The notes beneath the pieces are model-generated. The model had not been told where the DNA came from and did not search any database. It saw nothing but the letters and a program-made list of their open reading frames with translations. Below are positions 27,701 through 34,049 of a stretch of DNA of 34,602 nt, piece by piece (the first letter of the stretch is position 1; each line of letters starts with the position of its first letter). Source of the DNA: Serinibacter arcticus (lineage in GTDB: Bacteria > Actinomycetota > Actinomycetes > Actinomycetales > Beutenbergiaceae). The stretch covers positions 1-34,602 of the forward strand of contig NZ_RHPJ01000006.1 of the NCBI RefSeq assembly GCF_004786095.1. The letters run 5' to 3'. Made by a program: the position numbers and the translations under genes.

Positions 27701-29320
27701 ACCGACCAGGTGGTGGCCGCCGTCGCGCGGGCCCGTCAGGTCGTCGTCGTCGGTGACATCCGGCGCGGGGGCACGGGGGTGGTCGCGGACCTCGCCGCGG
27801 TGCTGCCGCACGTCCAGCTCGACACCGAACGGACCGACCGGGACGAGCACCTCACCGCGTTCCTCGCCGCGCACGGCTACGAGGACGCGGTCGGCCGCGT
27901 CCCCGGACCGCCCGGCCCCTCGCTGATCCGGCTCGACGTCGTCGACGGCCGCGGCCTCGCGGCGCAGGGCGGCGTCGTGGAGACCGTGCCCGCGGAGGTC
28001 GACCACGTCGTCGACCTGGTGATCGAGCACGCGCTCACGAGCCCGGACGACAGCCTGGCCGTCGTCGCCCTCAACGCCCGGCACGCGGCGCGCATCCGCG
28101 ACGCCGTCGCGCACGCCGTCGCCGAGGCGCCGGCGGTCGCGGGGTTCTTCGACCCGACGGCGAGCGAGCCGTTCGCCGTCGTCGACGTCGAGCAGGCGGC
28201 CGGCATGCGGCGCGACAGCATCATCCTCACCGTCGGTTACGGGAAGTCGCCGCACGGGCGCGTCATCCACCAGTTCGGCGCCGTGAGCTCGCAGCACGGG
28301 GTGTCGCTCCTCGTGGACACGATCGACGCGTGCCGGGGCCGCCTCGTGGTCACGAGCTGCATCGCGCCGACCGAGCTCGACTCCGACCGGCTGCGCGCGG
28401 CCGGCTCCCGCATGCTCGCCGACCTGCTCGCCTTCGCGGCGGCCGGGGGCGACGTCGAGGTCGAGACGGGGGAGCGCGAGGGATCGCCCGACCCGCTCCT
28501 CGTCGACCTCGCCGACCGCCTGTGGCGCATGGGGCTGACCGTCGTGGCCGACTACGGACCGGAGGGCGGCGTGCGCATCCCGCTCGCCGTCGGCCACCCG
28601 CACCTGAACGAGTCCCTCGGTGTCGCGATCCTGTCCGACACCGACGCCTACGTGGCGACGCCGAGCCTTCGCGTGCGTGACCGGCACTGGGTCGAGCGTC
28701 TCGAACGGCGCGGCTGGGACGTCGTCGTGCTCGCGTCGCTCGACGTCTTCCTCGACCCCGACGGCGCCGCGCAGCGCATCCTGCACGCCGTCTCGGAGCG
28801 CGTGCGCGCCCAGGGCGGCGACGAGCCGATCGTCCCCAGCGGGGTGACCGCGCCGCCGTCGTTCGTGGACGAGGACGCGCACGGCGACGACGACGTCGTG
28901 GCGCCCGACGCGGTGGCCGAGGTCGGGGCCGACGGCGACGCCGACGCCGAGCTCGACGACGCCGAGCCGGCGGACGCGGACGCGGTCGGGGACCAGGACG
29001 CGGTCGGGGACCAGGACGAGGTCGGTCTGCCCGAGGAGTCGACCGACGCGGTCGAGTCCGAGGTGGACGACGTCGATCAGCCGACGGCGACGCTCACGCC
29101 GATCGACCAGCGGCACGAGCCGGCGACGGCGGCGGACATCGTCTCGGCGGCCGAGCCGGAGTCGGAGCCCGAGCCGGAGTCGGAGCCCACCGCCCCGGCC
29201 CCGATCACGCCGGCCGTGATCCCCGACAAGGCCTGGGAGGACGACGATCGCGCCTGGGGCGACGGCGGCCGCGAGGACGAGGACCGCATCCTGCGGGAGC
29301 GCCCGCCGCACTGGGGCTGA
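24779..29320 (+). CDS. Large SF1 helicase-like protein with Vsr-like nuclease domain; both active sites degenerate
   Basis: 1513 residues from GTG 24779 (TGGAGG 5 nt upstream; a frame extending to 24701 lacks a ribosome binding site). Acidic, disordered tails lie at about 1-145 and 1360-1500. The layout matches DUF4011-type UPF1-like helicases carrying a C-terminal MTES_1575/DUF3320-region nuclease. Q-motif-like DLDPAQHHVLD lies at about 401. Motif I reads APPGAPTTDT (about 422), without the Walker A lysine. Motif II reads LVLDNVQN (965-972) instead of DExx/DEAS. Motif III reads VVGDIRRG (GD at 992-993), without the GDPxQ glutamine. Motif VI keeps two arginines, DACRGR (R1186, R1188). The nuclease-like domain (about 1238-1338) has VRIPLAVG where RIDLAV is expected and GVAILSDTDAY where GIECDG is expected, so Asp and Glu are lost. 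Codon use and GC match the neighbours; no frameshift. Function unknown; inferred DNA/RNA-binding pseudoenzyme. Confidence 0.8.
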   Translation: MTRHDSTDATEVIPVAADPVEESGAGHVEDGPRVDDGGPLGDPEVTPLLPPDDLDDLDHLDDVEPARAEESDEADEAVAPSAENGTPDAEASDEQPATPESAATTRRSRASSSSPEQPRRTASARTSAPPTTPAVPTRPLTRAEAVARATREWQETLSAMGGESALRDIETLADATLDLSAAHPGGMAQFLAGRPTALGLLVREPSALAHARRRARAVLTRSAEHQHRYGVTATTAALGVLTWTDPVGEDGAGLLMRAPAFLRPVSLEVADGGHEPTLALHSRATINPVVERALLSAGVDVDRLTAPAVTGSSDLREALDAIRDVAIGVLADVEVTELIVIGSFAHPGQILADDLSGGWLVDNDVIAALAGDEAARGRLDRPLPTVLRGDRDPGTERGVGDLDPAQHHVLDTVASGISVVVDAPPGAPTTDTVVAIVADAAASGRTVIHVPGTRRAGESLRGRLDELGLPGLVLDASAGSSQGAEVGELITSRLRADLPTVDAPSIIRTRGELSRLHSALTARVHAWHAPRPEWGVTAHGAMQALASLTAARPAPRNQVRLPVPVLSRLTGRTLEDARGELAKAATLGAFQIRRSDSPWYGVALTDADHARHVVDEVQRLAVRTVPALRQKIAVATAQTGLEPATTLAVWVEQLRMLQGVRSAMDVFQPMIFERSAADLVAATAPRSERSDHEELPSSVRRRLRKEARDLLRPGRHVTDLHGELVAVQEQREIWRIHCPAGGWPRLPDDMSELVQVTDDVVASLAELESAIRPTYDDTVPLEHADLESLADHLLSLAEDESVTRALPERTDALTRLHGLGLGELLADLAARRVPLQLVAAELDLAWWSSVLEEILASDPALRGATTFGQDVERWRALDVDQVASLVPPVRLATATNLRQVAVTHKDAARDLFRAADAARRDVAGFDLRTARAQFAPVTAAVVPCWSVPAMLVPQVLDQSERADLLVLDNVQNLTTDQVVAAVARARQVVVVGDIRRGGTGVVADLAAVLPHVQLDTERTDRDEHLTAFLAAHGYEDAVGRVPGPPGPSLIRLDVVDGRGLAAQGGVVETVPAEVDHVVDLVIEHALTSPDDSLAVVALNARHAARIRDAVAHAVAEAPAVAGFFDPTASEPFAVVDVEQAAGMRRDSIILTVGYGKSPHGRVIHQFGAVSSQHGVSLLVDTIDACRGRLVVTSCIAPTELDSDRLRAAGSRMLADLLAFAAAGGDVEVETGEREGSPDPLLVDLADRLWRMGLTVVADYGPEGGVRIPLAVGHPHLNESLGVAILSDTDAYVATPSLRVRDRHWVERLERRGWDVVVLASLDVFLDPDGAAQRILHAVSERVRAQGGDEPIVPSGVTAPPSFVDEDAHGDDDVVAPDAVAEVGADGDADAELDDAEPADADAVGDQDAVGDQDEVGLPEESTDAVESEVDDVDQPTATLTPIDQRHEPATAADIVSAAEPESEPEPESEPTAPAPITPAVIPDKAWEDDDRAWGDGGREDEDRILRERPPHWG

Positions 29321-29344
29321 GACCCGTCGCGGCCGGACCGCGAG

Positions 29345-29396
29345 CACGACGAAGGACGGCCACCCGGCAGATGCCGGGTGGCCGTCCTTCGTCGTG
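29345..29396. terminator. Very strong bidirectional terminator between the helicase-like gene and mscL
   Basis: Arms 29345-29368 and 29373-29396 form a perfect 24-bp stem with a 4-nt loop, lying between convergent stops at 29320 and 29420. Each 3' arm ends in CTTCGTCGTG. Confidence 0.92.
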
Positions 29397-29419
29397 CGGG
29401 TGGGGCGAGGACCCGTGGG

Positions 29420-29920
29420 CTACGGACGCGTGGTCGGACCCTGCGCCTTGAGGAGGTCCCGGATCTCGCCGAGGAGGATGACGTCCTCGGCCGGGGCCTC
29501 GGGCTCGGGGTCGACGCCCTTCTTGCGGCGCTCGGCCAGCTTGTTCAGCGGCAGCACCACGATGAAGTAGATCGCGGCGGCGACGATGAGGAAGTTGAGG
29601 AGGGCCGTGAGGACCATGCCGGGCCTGAGCGCGGCGCCGATCTGCTCCACACCGTCGGCGTCGACGTACACGGCGTTGCCGATCGTGATCGTCCAGATGT
29701 CGTCGAGGTTCGGCTTGCCGAAGATCCCGCCGATCAGCGGGTTGATCAGACCGTTGACGATCGCCGTCACCACCGTGGTGAACGCGGCGCCGATGACGAT
29801 ACCGACGGCGAGCTCGACCGCGTTGCCGCGGGAGATGAACTCCCTGAAGCCGTTGAGGAAGCCGGTCCTCTTGCGCAGGGCGTCCGACGCCTGGTTGAAA
29901 CGATCGTTGGGTGTGGTCAT
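29420..29920 (-). CDS. mscL: Large-conductance mechanosensitive channel
   Basis: 166 residues, slightly longer than the usual 130-150. Pentameric membrane channel that opens under osmotic downshock. The N-terminal amphipathic helix and TM1 read FLNGFREFISRGNAVELAVGIVIGAAFTTVV, the periplasmic loop follows (PLIGGIFGKPNLDD ... YVDADGVEQIG), then TM2 (LTALLNFLIVAAAIYFIVV) and the conserved basic cluster LAERRKKG, then an acidic tail. ATG 29920 is preceded by GGAGGCACGC, a strong ribosome binding site. Probably cotranscribed with the SAF gene 39 bp upstream. Confidence 0.95.
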   Translation of the reverse strand: MTTPNDRFNQASDALRKRTGFLNGFREFISRGNAVELAVGIVIGAAFTTVVTAIVNGLINPLIGGIFGKPNLDDIWTITIGNAVYVDADGVEQIGAALRPGMVLTALLNFLIVAAAIYFIVVLPLNKLAERRKKGVDPEPEAPAEDVILLGEIRDLLKAQGPTTRP

Positions 29921-29959
29921 GCGTGCCTCCTGAGTCGGGTCCGTCGCCCGTGCGGGGTG

Positions 29960-30628
29960 TCAGTCGCCCGCCCCGAGGGCGACGGTCAACGTCCCACCCG
30001 CACCGGCGTCGAGCACGAGGGTAGCGACATCGGCCGGTACGGCGAGCAGAAGCAGCGAATTGCCCGTCCCGGGCGTGCCGAGCACACCGGACGGCGCGGT
30101 CGCGTCCTCGATCCGTGCCACGAGGCGAGCGTCCCTCGTCAGCAGGGTCGGACCGCTCCCGGTCGCCGCGACGAGCTGGATCGGCGTCGCCGTCGGGATC
30201 AGACCCGCGACCACCGGATCGGCGAGGCGCACGGGGACGACCAGCTCGTCCGGGCCGGCGGCCGCCCACGCGCCGTTCTCGACGAGGTCACCCGGCACCA
30301 GGGGGACGCCGTCGCCCGCCGGATGGGCGATCCGGTGGCCCACGAGGTCCTCGGGGCGGGTGAAGGCACCGGGCGGTACCACGTCCGGCGCCAGCGCCAG
30401 CACCGCGAGGTCACCCGCGGTGATCTCGTGCCCGGCCGGGAGGTCGTGGGACGCCGCGACGACGGGTGCGGTCTCCGGCGGCGCGGGGCGCAGCGCACCG
30501 AGCACCGACCACGCGGCGACGGCGACCAGCACGGCCACGAGCGCGGGGCGGTAGCGCCACAGCAGCGACCGGACGGTGCGACCCGTCCGACCGGTGCGGC
30601 GGGGGAGCAGGGGCAGCGCCGTGGTCAT
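29960..30628 (-). CDS. SAF-domain membrane-anchored protein (CpaB/RcpC-like)
   Basis: 222 residues. One N-terminal membrane segment (PALVAVLVAVAAWSVLGAL, about 28-46) is followed by a SAF domain: VVAASHDLPAGHEITAGDLAVLAL, PEDLVGHRIAHPAGDGVPLVPGDLV. This fold occurs in the Flp-pilus assembly protein CpaB/RcpC and in FlgA; no pilus genes are nearby, so a pilus role is not supported. Actinobacterial copies next to mscL and fmdB are common as far as I recall, and their function is unknown. ATG 30628 has no Shine-Dalgarno; TAGCGT lies 6 nt upstream, indicating a leaderless mRNA. Confidence 0.8.
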   Translation of the reverse strand: MTTALPLLPRRTGRTGRTVRSLLWRYRPALVAVLVAVAAWSVLGALRPAPPETAPVVAASHDLPAGHEITAGDLAVLALAPDVVPPGAFTRPEDLVGHRIAHPAGDGVPLVPGDLVENGAWAAAGPDELVVPVRLADPVVAGLIPTATPIQLVAATGSGPTLLTRDARLVARIEDATAPSGVLGTPGTGNSLLLLAVPADVATLVLDAGAGGTLTVALGAGD

Positions 30629-30634
30629 CCCGCG

Positions 30635-30640
30635 ACGCTA
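30635..30640 (-). promoter_or_regulatory. -10 box of the SAF/mscL operon (leaderless arrangement)
   Basis: TAGCGT on the minus strand, 6 nt before the ATG at 30628; no ribosome binding site in between. Confidence 0.5.
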
Positions 30641-30716
30641 GGGCGACGCGCGTGTCGGACGGGTCGGTGCCTGCCGACAACGGTCGGACGCGACGGCGAC
30701 CGGCCCTGGGGACAGG

Positions 30717-31115
30717 TCAGCGCGAGGCAGGCTTCGAGCCGCCGCTCGCCCCGCCCGAGGCGGGCTTGCTCGGCGTCGACGAGGAGGACGAACCGGACGT
30801 GCTCGACGAGCCCGATCCGCCGTCCTTCTTGGGGGCGGTCGAGGACGGGGCGCCGTCCTTGCCCGAGGACGACGACGAGGAGGAGCCCGACGAGGCGCTG
30901 TCCTTGCTCGGGGAGGCGGACTCGCTCGTGGTCGAGGCGCTGCGGGAGTCGTTGCGGTAGAAGCCCGAACCCTTGAACACGACGCCGACCGGGGACAGCA
31001 CCTTGCGGAGCTTGCCCGAGCACTCGGGGCAGACCGTCAGGCTGTCCTCGGTGAACGTCTGGTAGATGTCGAACGCGTGACCGCACTCCGTGCAGCGGTA
31101 GGCGTACGTGGGCAT
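30717..31115 (-). CDS. FmdB-type zinc-ribbon protein with long Ser-rich tail
   Basis: 132 residues from ATG 31115 with GAGGAG 4 nt upstream. Residues 1-42 form the FmdB zinc ribbon: MPTYAYRCTECGHAFDIYQ, with CxxC at 8-11 and CPEC about 20 residues on, then KLRKVLSPVGVVFKGSGFYRND. The rest (about 55-132) is a Ser/Gly/Lys low-complexity tail, longer than in many relatives. Although named after a regulator of amide metabolism, the biochemical role of these small proteins is unsettled. The gene is preceded by a CIRCE operator overlapping the predicted transcription start, suggesting heat-shock control by HrcA. The 5-formyltetrahydrofolate cyclo-ligase gene lies upstream on the same strand. Confidence 0.88.
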   Translation of the reverse strand: MPTYAYRCTECGHAFDIYQTFTEDSLTVCPECSGKLRKVLSPVGVVFKGSGFYRNDSRSASTTSESASPSKDSASSGSSSSSSSGKDGAPSSTAPKKDGGSGSSSTSGSSSSSTPSKPASGGASGGSKPASR

Positions 31116-31155
31116 GGCGCTCCTCGGCTTGCGGCCGGTCGGCACATCAGGCCGC

Positions 31156-31187
31156 CTGGCACTCTCTCGATCCGAGTGCCAATTCTA
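31156..31187 (-). promoter_or_regulatory. CIRCE (HrcA) operator and -10 box upstream of the fmdB-like gene
   Basis: On the minus strand TTGGCACTC, nine bases, GAGTGCCAG occupies 31182-31156, the exact 9-9-9 geometry of CIRCE (consensus TTAGCACTC-N9-GAGTGCTAA); eight of nine arm positions pair. A consensus-like -10, TAGAAT (31187-31182), abuts it, so transcription would begin inside the operator, the usual place for HrcA repression. The start codon lies about 40 bp downstream at 31115. Confidence 0.82.
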
Positions 31188-31192
31188 CGACG

Positions 31193-31927
31193 TCAGGCGG
31201 CGGTCAGGTGCCACCACGACGTGGGGGTGAGAACACCGCGCACGGGAATGTCGTGCGGCGCCCGCGGCAGGCGCGGGTGCCGCGACTCCTCGTCGTAGAC
31301 GACACCGATCACGGTGGCGTCCGGTGCCGCGTGCAGCAGGGCGCGGTCGTACCAGCCGCCGCCCAGGCCGAGGCGGACACCGGCGTCGTCGATCGCGAGG
31401 GCGGGGCACAGCACGAGCCGGGCGCGTCCGACGGCGGGGGCCTCCTCCGGCTCGCCGCGAGGCTCGAGCGGCCGACCGGGGGCGAGCTGGGCCAGGTCGT
31501 CCACACCGGTGAACCGGCCCCAGCAGCGGTCGAGCGCCGGACCGAGCACGGGGACGAGCACCTCGAATCCCGCGCCGTGCAGGGCCTCGAGGGTCGGGAG
31601 GGTTCCGGGCTCGTGCCGGCGCGAGACGTAGGCGGCGACCGTCTCGCCGCGCGCGATGCCCAGGGCCGCGGTCAGGTCGAGCACCTGCTGCGCGATCTCC
31701 TCGGCACTCGCGGCCAGGGCGCGCTGGTCGAGCTGGGAGCGCCGGTCCTTGATAGCGGCGCGCAGGTCGTCCTTGCGGTCCTCGATCTGCTCGACGGCGA
31801 TGAGGGACGGGGCGGCGGAGTCGAGGTCGAGGTGCGGGTCCCGGAGGTCCGTGGTCCCGCTGCCGGGAAGTGCGTGGGGTGCGGCACCCGAGGGTGCGGC
31901 GTCGTTGGGGGCGTCGTTGCCTGTCAC
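31193..31927 (-). CDS. 5-formyltetrahydrofolate cyclo-ligase
   Basis: 244 residues; family members are usually 190-200, the difference being an unrecognised N-terminal extension of about 45 residues. Converts 5-formyl-THF to 5,10-methenyl-THF with ATP. Motifs: IEDRKDDLRAAIKDRRSQL at the start of the fold, VAAYVSRRHEPGTLPTLEAL, and the nucleotide/folate-binding block VRLGLGGGWYDRALL (GGGxYDR type), then VIGVVYDEE and the His/Pro-rich C-terminus. GTG 31927 has GGAGAG touching it, too close for a normal ribosome binding site, so the true start could be internal or the mRNA leaderless. Divergent from the acetyltransferase gene. Confidence 0.9.
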   Translation of the reverse strand: MTGNDAPNDAAPSGAAPHALPGSGTTDLRDPHLDLDSAAPSLIAVEQIEDRKDDLRAAIKDRRSQLDQRALAASAEEIAQQVLDLTAALGIARGETVAAYVSRRHEPGTLPTLEALHGAGFEVLVPVLGPALDRCWGRFTGVDDLAQLAPGRPLEPRGEPEEAPAVGRARLVLCPALAIDDAGVRLGLGGGWYDRALLHAAPDATVIGVVYDEESRHPRLPRAPHDIPVRGVLTPTSWWHLTAA

Positions 31928-32008
31928 CTCTCCACTGTGGCACAGGAAGGGCGTCGTTCGTGCTCCGACATGGACGGGGCCACGGGGTGGGACGCGGGGC
32001 GTGGCCGC

Positions 32009-32014
32009 TAGGGT
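32009..32014 (+). promoter_or_regulatory. -10 box of the acetyltransferase gene (near-leaderless)
   Basis: TAGGGT followed by 8 nt and ATG at 32023; no Shine-Dalgarno fits between the box and the start. Confidence 0.45.
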
Positions 32015-32022
32015 GAGCGCTC

Positions 32023-32613
32023 ATGTGGCCGGCGCGACTCGTGGAGGGTGACCTCGTGCTGCGCCCGCTCCGCCGTCGCGACTCGGGGGAGTGGGGTCGG
32101 GTGCGGGCGCGCAACGCCGCGTGGCTCGCTCCCTGGGAGGCGACCCTTCCCGCCGAGTCCACCTCCTCACCGATGACCTTCGGTCAGTACGTGCGGGAGC
32201 TCAACCGTCAGGCGCGAGCGGGCACGTCGCGACCCTGGGTGATCGAGCTCGGCGGCGACATCGTCGGGCAGGTGACGGTGTCGGGGATCAGTCACGGATC
32301 GCTGAGCTCCGCCGCGATCGGGTACTGGATCTCCCGGGAGGTCGCGGGGCAGGGGCTCATGCCGCTGTCCGTGGCGATGGCCGTCGACGACTGCTTCTTC
32401 TCCCTGGGCCTGCACCGCGTCGAGATCAACATCAGACCGGAGAACGCGGCCAGCCTGCGCGTCGCGTCCAAGCTCGGGCTGCGCGACGAGGGTCTGCGCC
32501 GCGCCTACCTCCACATCCAGGGTCACTGGGCCGACCACCGGACCTTCGCCCTCACGCGCGAGGAGGCCCCCGCGGGACTGCTCCCGCTCGCGCGGAGCCT
32601 GGTGCGGTCCTGA
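32023..32613 (+). CDS. RimJ/RimL-type GNAT N-acetyltransferase
   Basis: 196 residues. Transfers acetyl from acetyl-CoA to an N-terminal or other amine; family members acetylate ribosomal proteins but also other targets. Motifs: LVLRPLRRRDSGEW at the start, WVIELGGDIVGQVTVSGI, AIGYWISREVAGQGLMPLSVAMAVDDCFFSLGLHRVEI with the acetyl-CoA loop REVAGQGLM, and the RimJ/L signature IRPENAASLRVASKLGLRDEG near the end. In many actinobacteria a rimJ-like gene lies between a moeA/glp gene and the sepX/glpR gene; here the sepX-like gene follows at 32692, but no moeA/glp precedes it. Confidence 0.9.
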   Translation: MWPARLVEGDLVLRPLRRRDSGEWGRVRARNAAWLAPWEATLPAESTSSPMTFGQYVRELNRQARAGTSRPWVIELGGDIVGQVTVSGISHGSLSSAAIGYWISREVAGQGLMPLSVAMAVDDCFFSLGLHRVEINIRPENAASLRVASKLGLRDEGLRRAYLHIQGHWADHRTFALTREEAPAGLLPLARSLVRS

Positions 32614-32678
32614 CCCGACGGCGGTCGCTCGTTACCGACACGCCCGGTCACCTGCGGCGTCGTGGGCGACGGCGCACC

Positions 32679-32684
32679 TAACGT
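32679..32684 (+). promoter_or_regulatory. -10 box of the SepX/GlpR-like gene (leaderless arrangement)
   Basis: TAACGT followed by 7 nt and GTG at 32692; no ribosome binding site. Confidence 0.45.
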
Positions 32685-32691
32685 CGTCTTC

Positions 32692-33699
32692 GTGAGTTCC
32701 GCCGGGTACGTCATCACGGCGGCAGTCATGCTGATCCTCGGATACCTGGTGCCGTCGCTCGTGCGACGACGTCAGGCCGTCGCCGACAGCTGCGTGGACG
32801 ACCGCTTCTCCCAGGAGCTGCGGGTCGTGGCACGCGGCGGGTCCGGTGGGCGCCCCAGGAGCGATCAGCGACTGCCGAGCACGCGAGCCCTCGTCGCCTC
32901 ACTACCGGTACCAGGCCCGCGAAAGGAGCTCACCGTGAACCGTCCCACCGGGATGGCTGACCGCCGCACCGCCAACGAGGCGCGTCGCGTGGCGGCGGTG
33001 CGTGCTGCACTCGCCGCCCGACGAGCCGAGCAGGCGGCATCCGCCCGCCGTCGACTCGTCCTCACCATCGCCCTGACCGTCGTGTCGGTGGTCGCGTGGG
33101 TCGCCGTCGCCGCGACGCCGTTCTCCCCGCTGCTCGCGACGTTCCCGACGCTCGTGCTGGCAGGGGTGCTGTGGCTCGGGGTGCGCACGGCCCGGTCCGA
33201 GCGCGCCGAGTGGGCCCAGGTCCCGGCGAGCCTGACGGAGCCGCGACGCGAGCGGTCGGCAGGTCCGACGTACTCACCGTCCCAGCTGCGCTCGCACCTG
33301 TCCGCCGACGGCGTCGCTCGTCCGACGGCGGAGGCTGCCGGTGCCGCCGGACTCAGCTGGCAGACGGGTGACGTGCCCGTCCAGATCTCGCAGGCCGTGC
33401 CGGCCGATCGTGAGACGGTCCCCGAGCCCGTGGAGATCGACCCCGTGGTCGAGGTCGCGGCGCCCTCGGTGGACGTCGTGGTCGAGGCAGCGCCGGGATC
33501 GTGGACGCCCGTCCCCGTCCCCGTCCCCACCTACACGTTGAAGCCGGTGGCGATCCGTCGCGAGGCGGCGCCGTACGAGGCGCCCGAGGTGGCGGTCGAC
33601 GCCGCAGCCGACGTGGCCGACGTGTCCCTGGACGTCAGCATCGATGAGGGCATCGACCTCCGCGCGGTGCTGGCTCGCCGACGGGCCGTGGGGGCCTAG
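32692..33699 (+). CDS. SepX/GlpR-like divisome-associated membrane protein
   Basis: 335 residues from GTG 32692. The first residues SSAGYVITAAVMLILGYLVPSLVRRR give TM1, and VDDRFSQELRVVAR after it matches the N-terminal signature of actinobacterial SepX/GlpR proteins (one N-terminal helix, then a cytoplasmic segment with RFS). A helical basic region (about 90-120: NEARRVAAVRAALAARRAEQ) leads to two closely spaced membrane segments at about 123-143 and 146-164. The rest is a Pro/Val/Glu-rich C-terminal region of about 165 residues. In Streptomyces and corynebacteria these proteins link the membrane to cell division, and GlpR receives the gephyrin-like Glp protein. Assignment rests on N-terminal pattern, topology and the rimJ neighbour. 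An ATG-free extension to 32662 is rejected because it would precede the -10 box. Confidence 0.72.
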   Translation: MSSAGYVITAAVMLILGYLVPSLVRRRQAVADSCVDDRFSQELRVVARGGSGGRPRSDQRLPSTRALVASLPVPGPRKELTVNRPTGMADRRTANEARRVAAVRAALAARRAEQAASARRRLVLTIALTVVSVVAWVAVAATPFSPLLATFPTLVLAGVLWLGVRTARSERAEWAQVPASLTEPRRERSAGPTYSPSQLRSHLSADGVARPTAEAAGAAGLSWQTGDVPVQISQAVPADRETVPEPVEIDPVVEVAAPSVDVVVEAAPGSWTPVPVPVPTYTLKPVAIRREAAPYEAPEVAVDAAADVADVSLDVSIDEGIDLRAVLARRRAVGA

Positions 33700-33749
33700 C
33701 CGCACCGTCCCAGCGCTCGGGCCGATTCGTCTCCACGCGGACCCGGTGC

Positions 33750-33755
33750 TAGGCT
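33750..33755 (+). promoter_or_regulatory. -10 box of tRNA-Ala
   Basis: TGCTAGGCT gives an extended -10 (TAGGCT 33750-33755) about 37 nt before the mature tRNA 5' end. The -35 is not obvious. Confidence 0.45.
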
Positions 33756-33791
33756 CGATCCCGCTCAACCGGCCCCGGCCGAGTGGGTGTC

Positions 33792-33864
33792 GGGGCATTG
33801 GCGCAGTTGGTAGCGCGCTTCGTTCGCATCGAAGAGGTCAGGGGTTCGAATCCCCTATGCTCCA
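33792..33864 (+). tRNA. tRNA-Ala (anticodon CGC)
   Basis: The 73-nt cloverleaf begins GGGGCATTGGCGCAGTTGG. The acceptor stem GGGGCAT pairs with ATGCTCC (one G-U), the anticodon stem CTTCG/CGAAG encloses loop TTCGCAT, and the T arm has GTTCGAATC. The anticodon CGC reads GCG. CCA is not encoded. Confidence 0.96.
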
Positions 33865-33891
33865 CCCGAGATCCGTCCCAGGACGGTGACG

Positions 33892-33923
33892 AGGCCCGGA
33901 ACCGCAGACGCGGTTCCGGGCCT
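33892..33923 (+). terminator. Terminator of the tRNA-Ala transcript
   Basis: A perfect 14-bp stem (aggcccggaaccgc 33892-33905 with 33910-33923) and a 4-nt loop, followed by tcgtcgttct. The ending gccttcgtcgtt recurs 18 bp further on (33938-33949). Confidence 0.85.
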
Positions 33924-34004
33924 TCGTCGTTCTCGGTGCCTTCGTCGTTACTGAGGTGTGCGTGGTTGCCGGGGCCTTTGCCGGCCGGGACTGCGCCGGC
34001 TCGG

Positions 34005-34049
34005 GCGCGGGGCGCGGGGCGCGGGGCGCGGGGCGCGGGGCGCGGGGCG
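34005..34049 (+). repeat. 7-bp tandem repeat, about 6.4 copies of gcgcggg
   Basis: From 34005 the unit gcgcggg repeats with period 7 without error up to 34049. It lies in noncoding DNA between tRNA-Ala and the rRNA promoter and is likely length-variable between strains. Confidence 0.9.

Noticed and set aside
24602-29347. 1581-codon open frame on the minus strand
   Set aside because: Antisense shadow of the helicase-like gene. The plus-strand frame has domain motifs and a proper ribosome binding site; the minus frame has neither and would run through the 24-bp terminator.
29960-30628. Flp pilus assembly protein CpaB
   Set aside because: Only the SAF fold is shared; no pilin, ATPase or TadE/F genes are nearby, so the specific name is not supported.
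34005-34049. Tandem repeat as a CRISPR-like array
   Set aside because: The unit is 7 bp with no spacers, so it is a simple tandem repeat.
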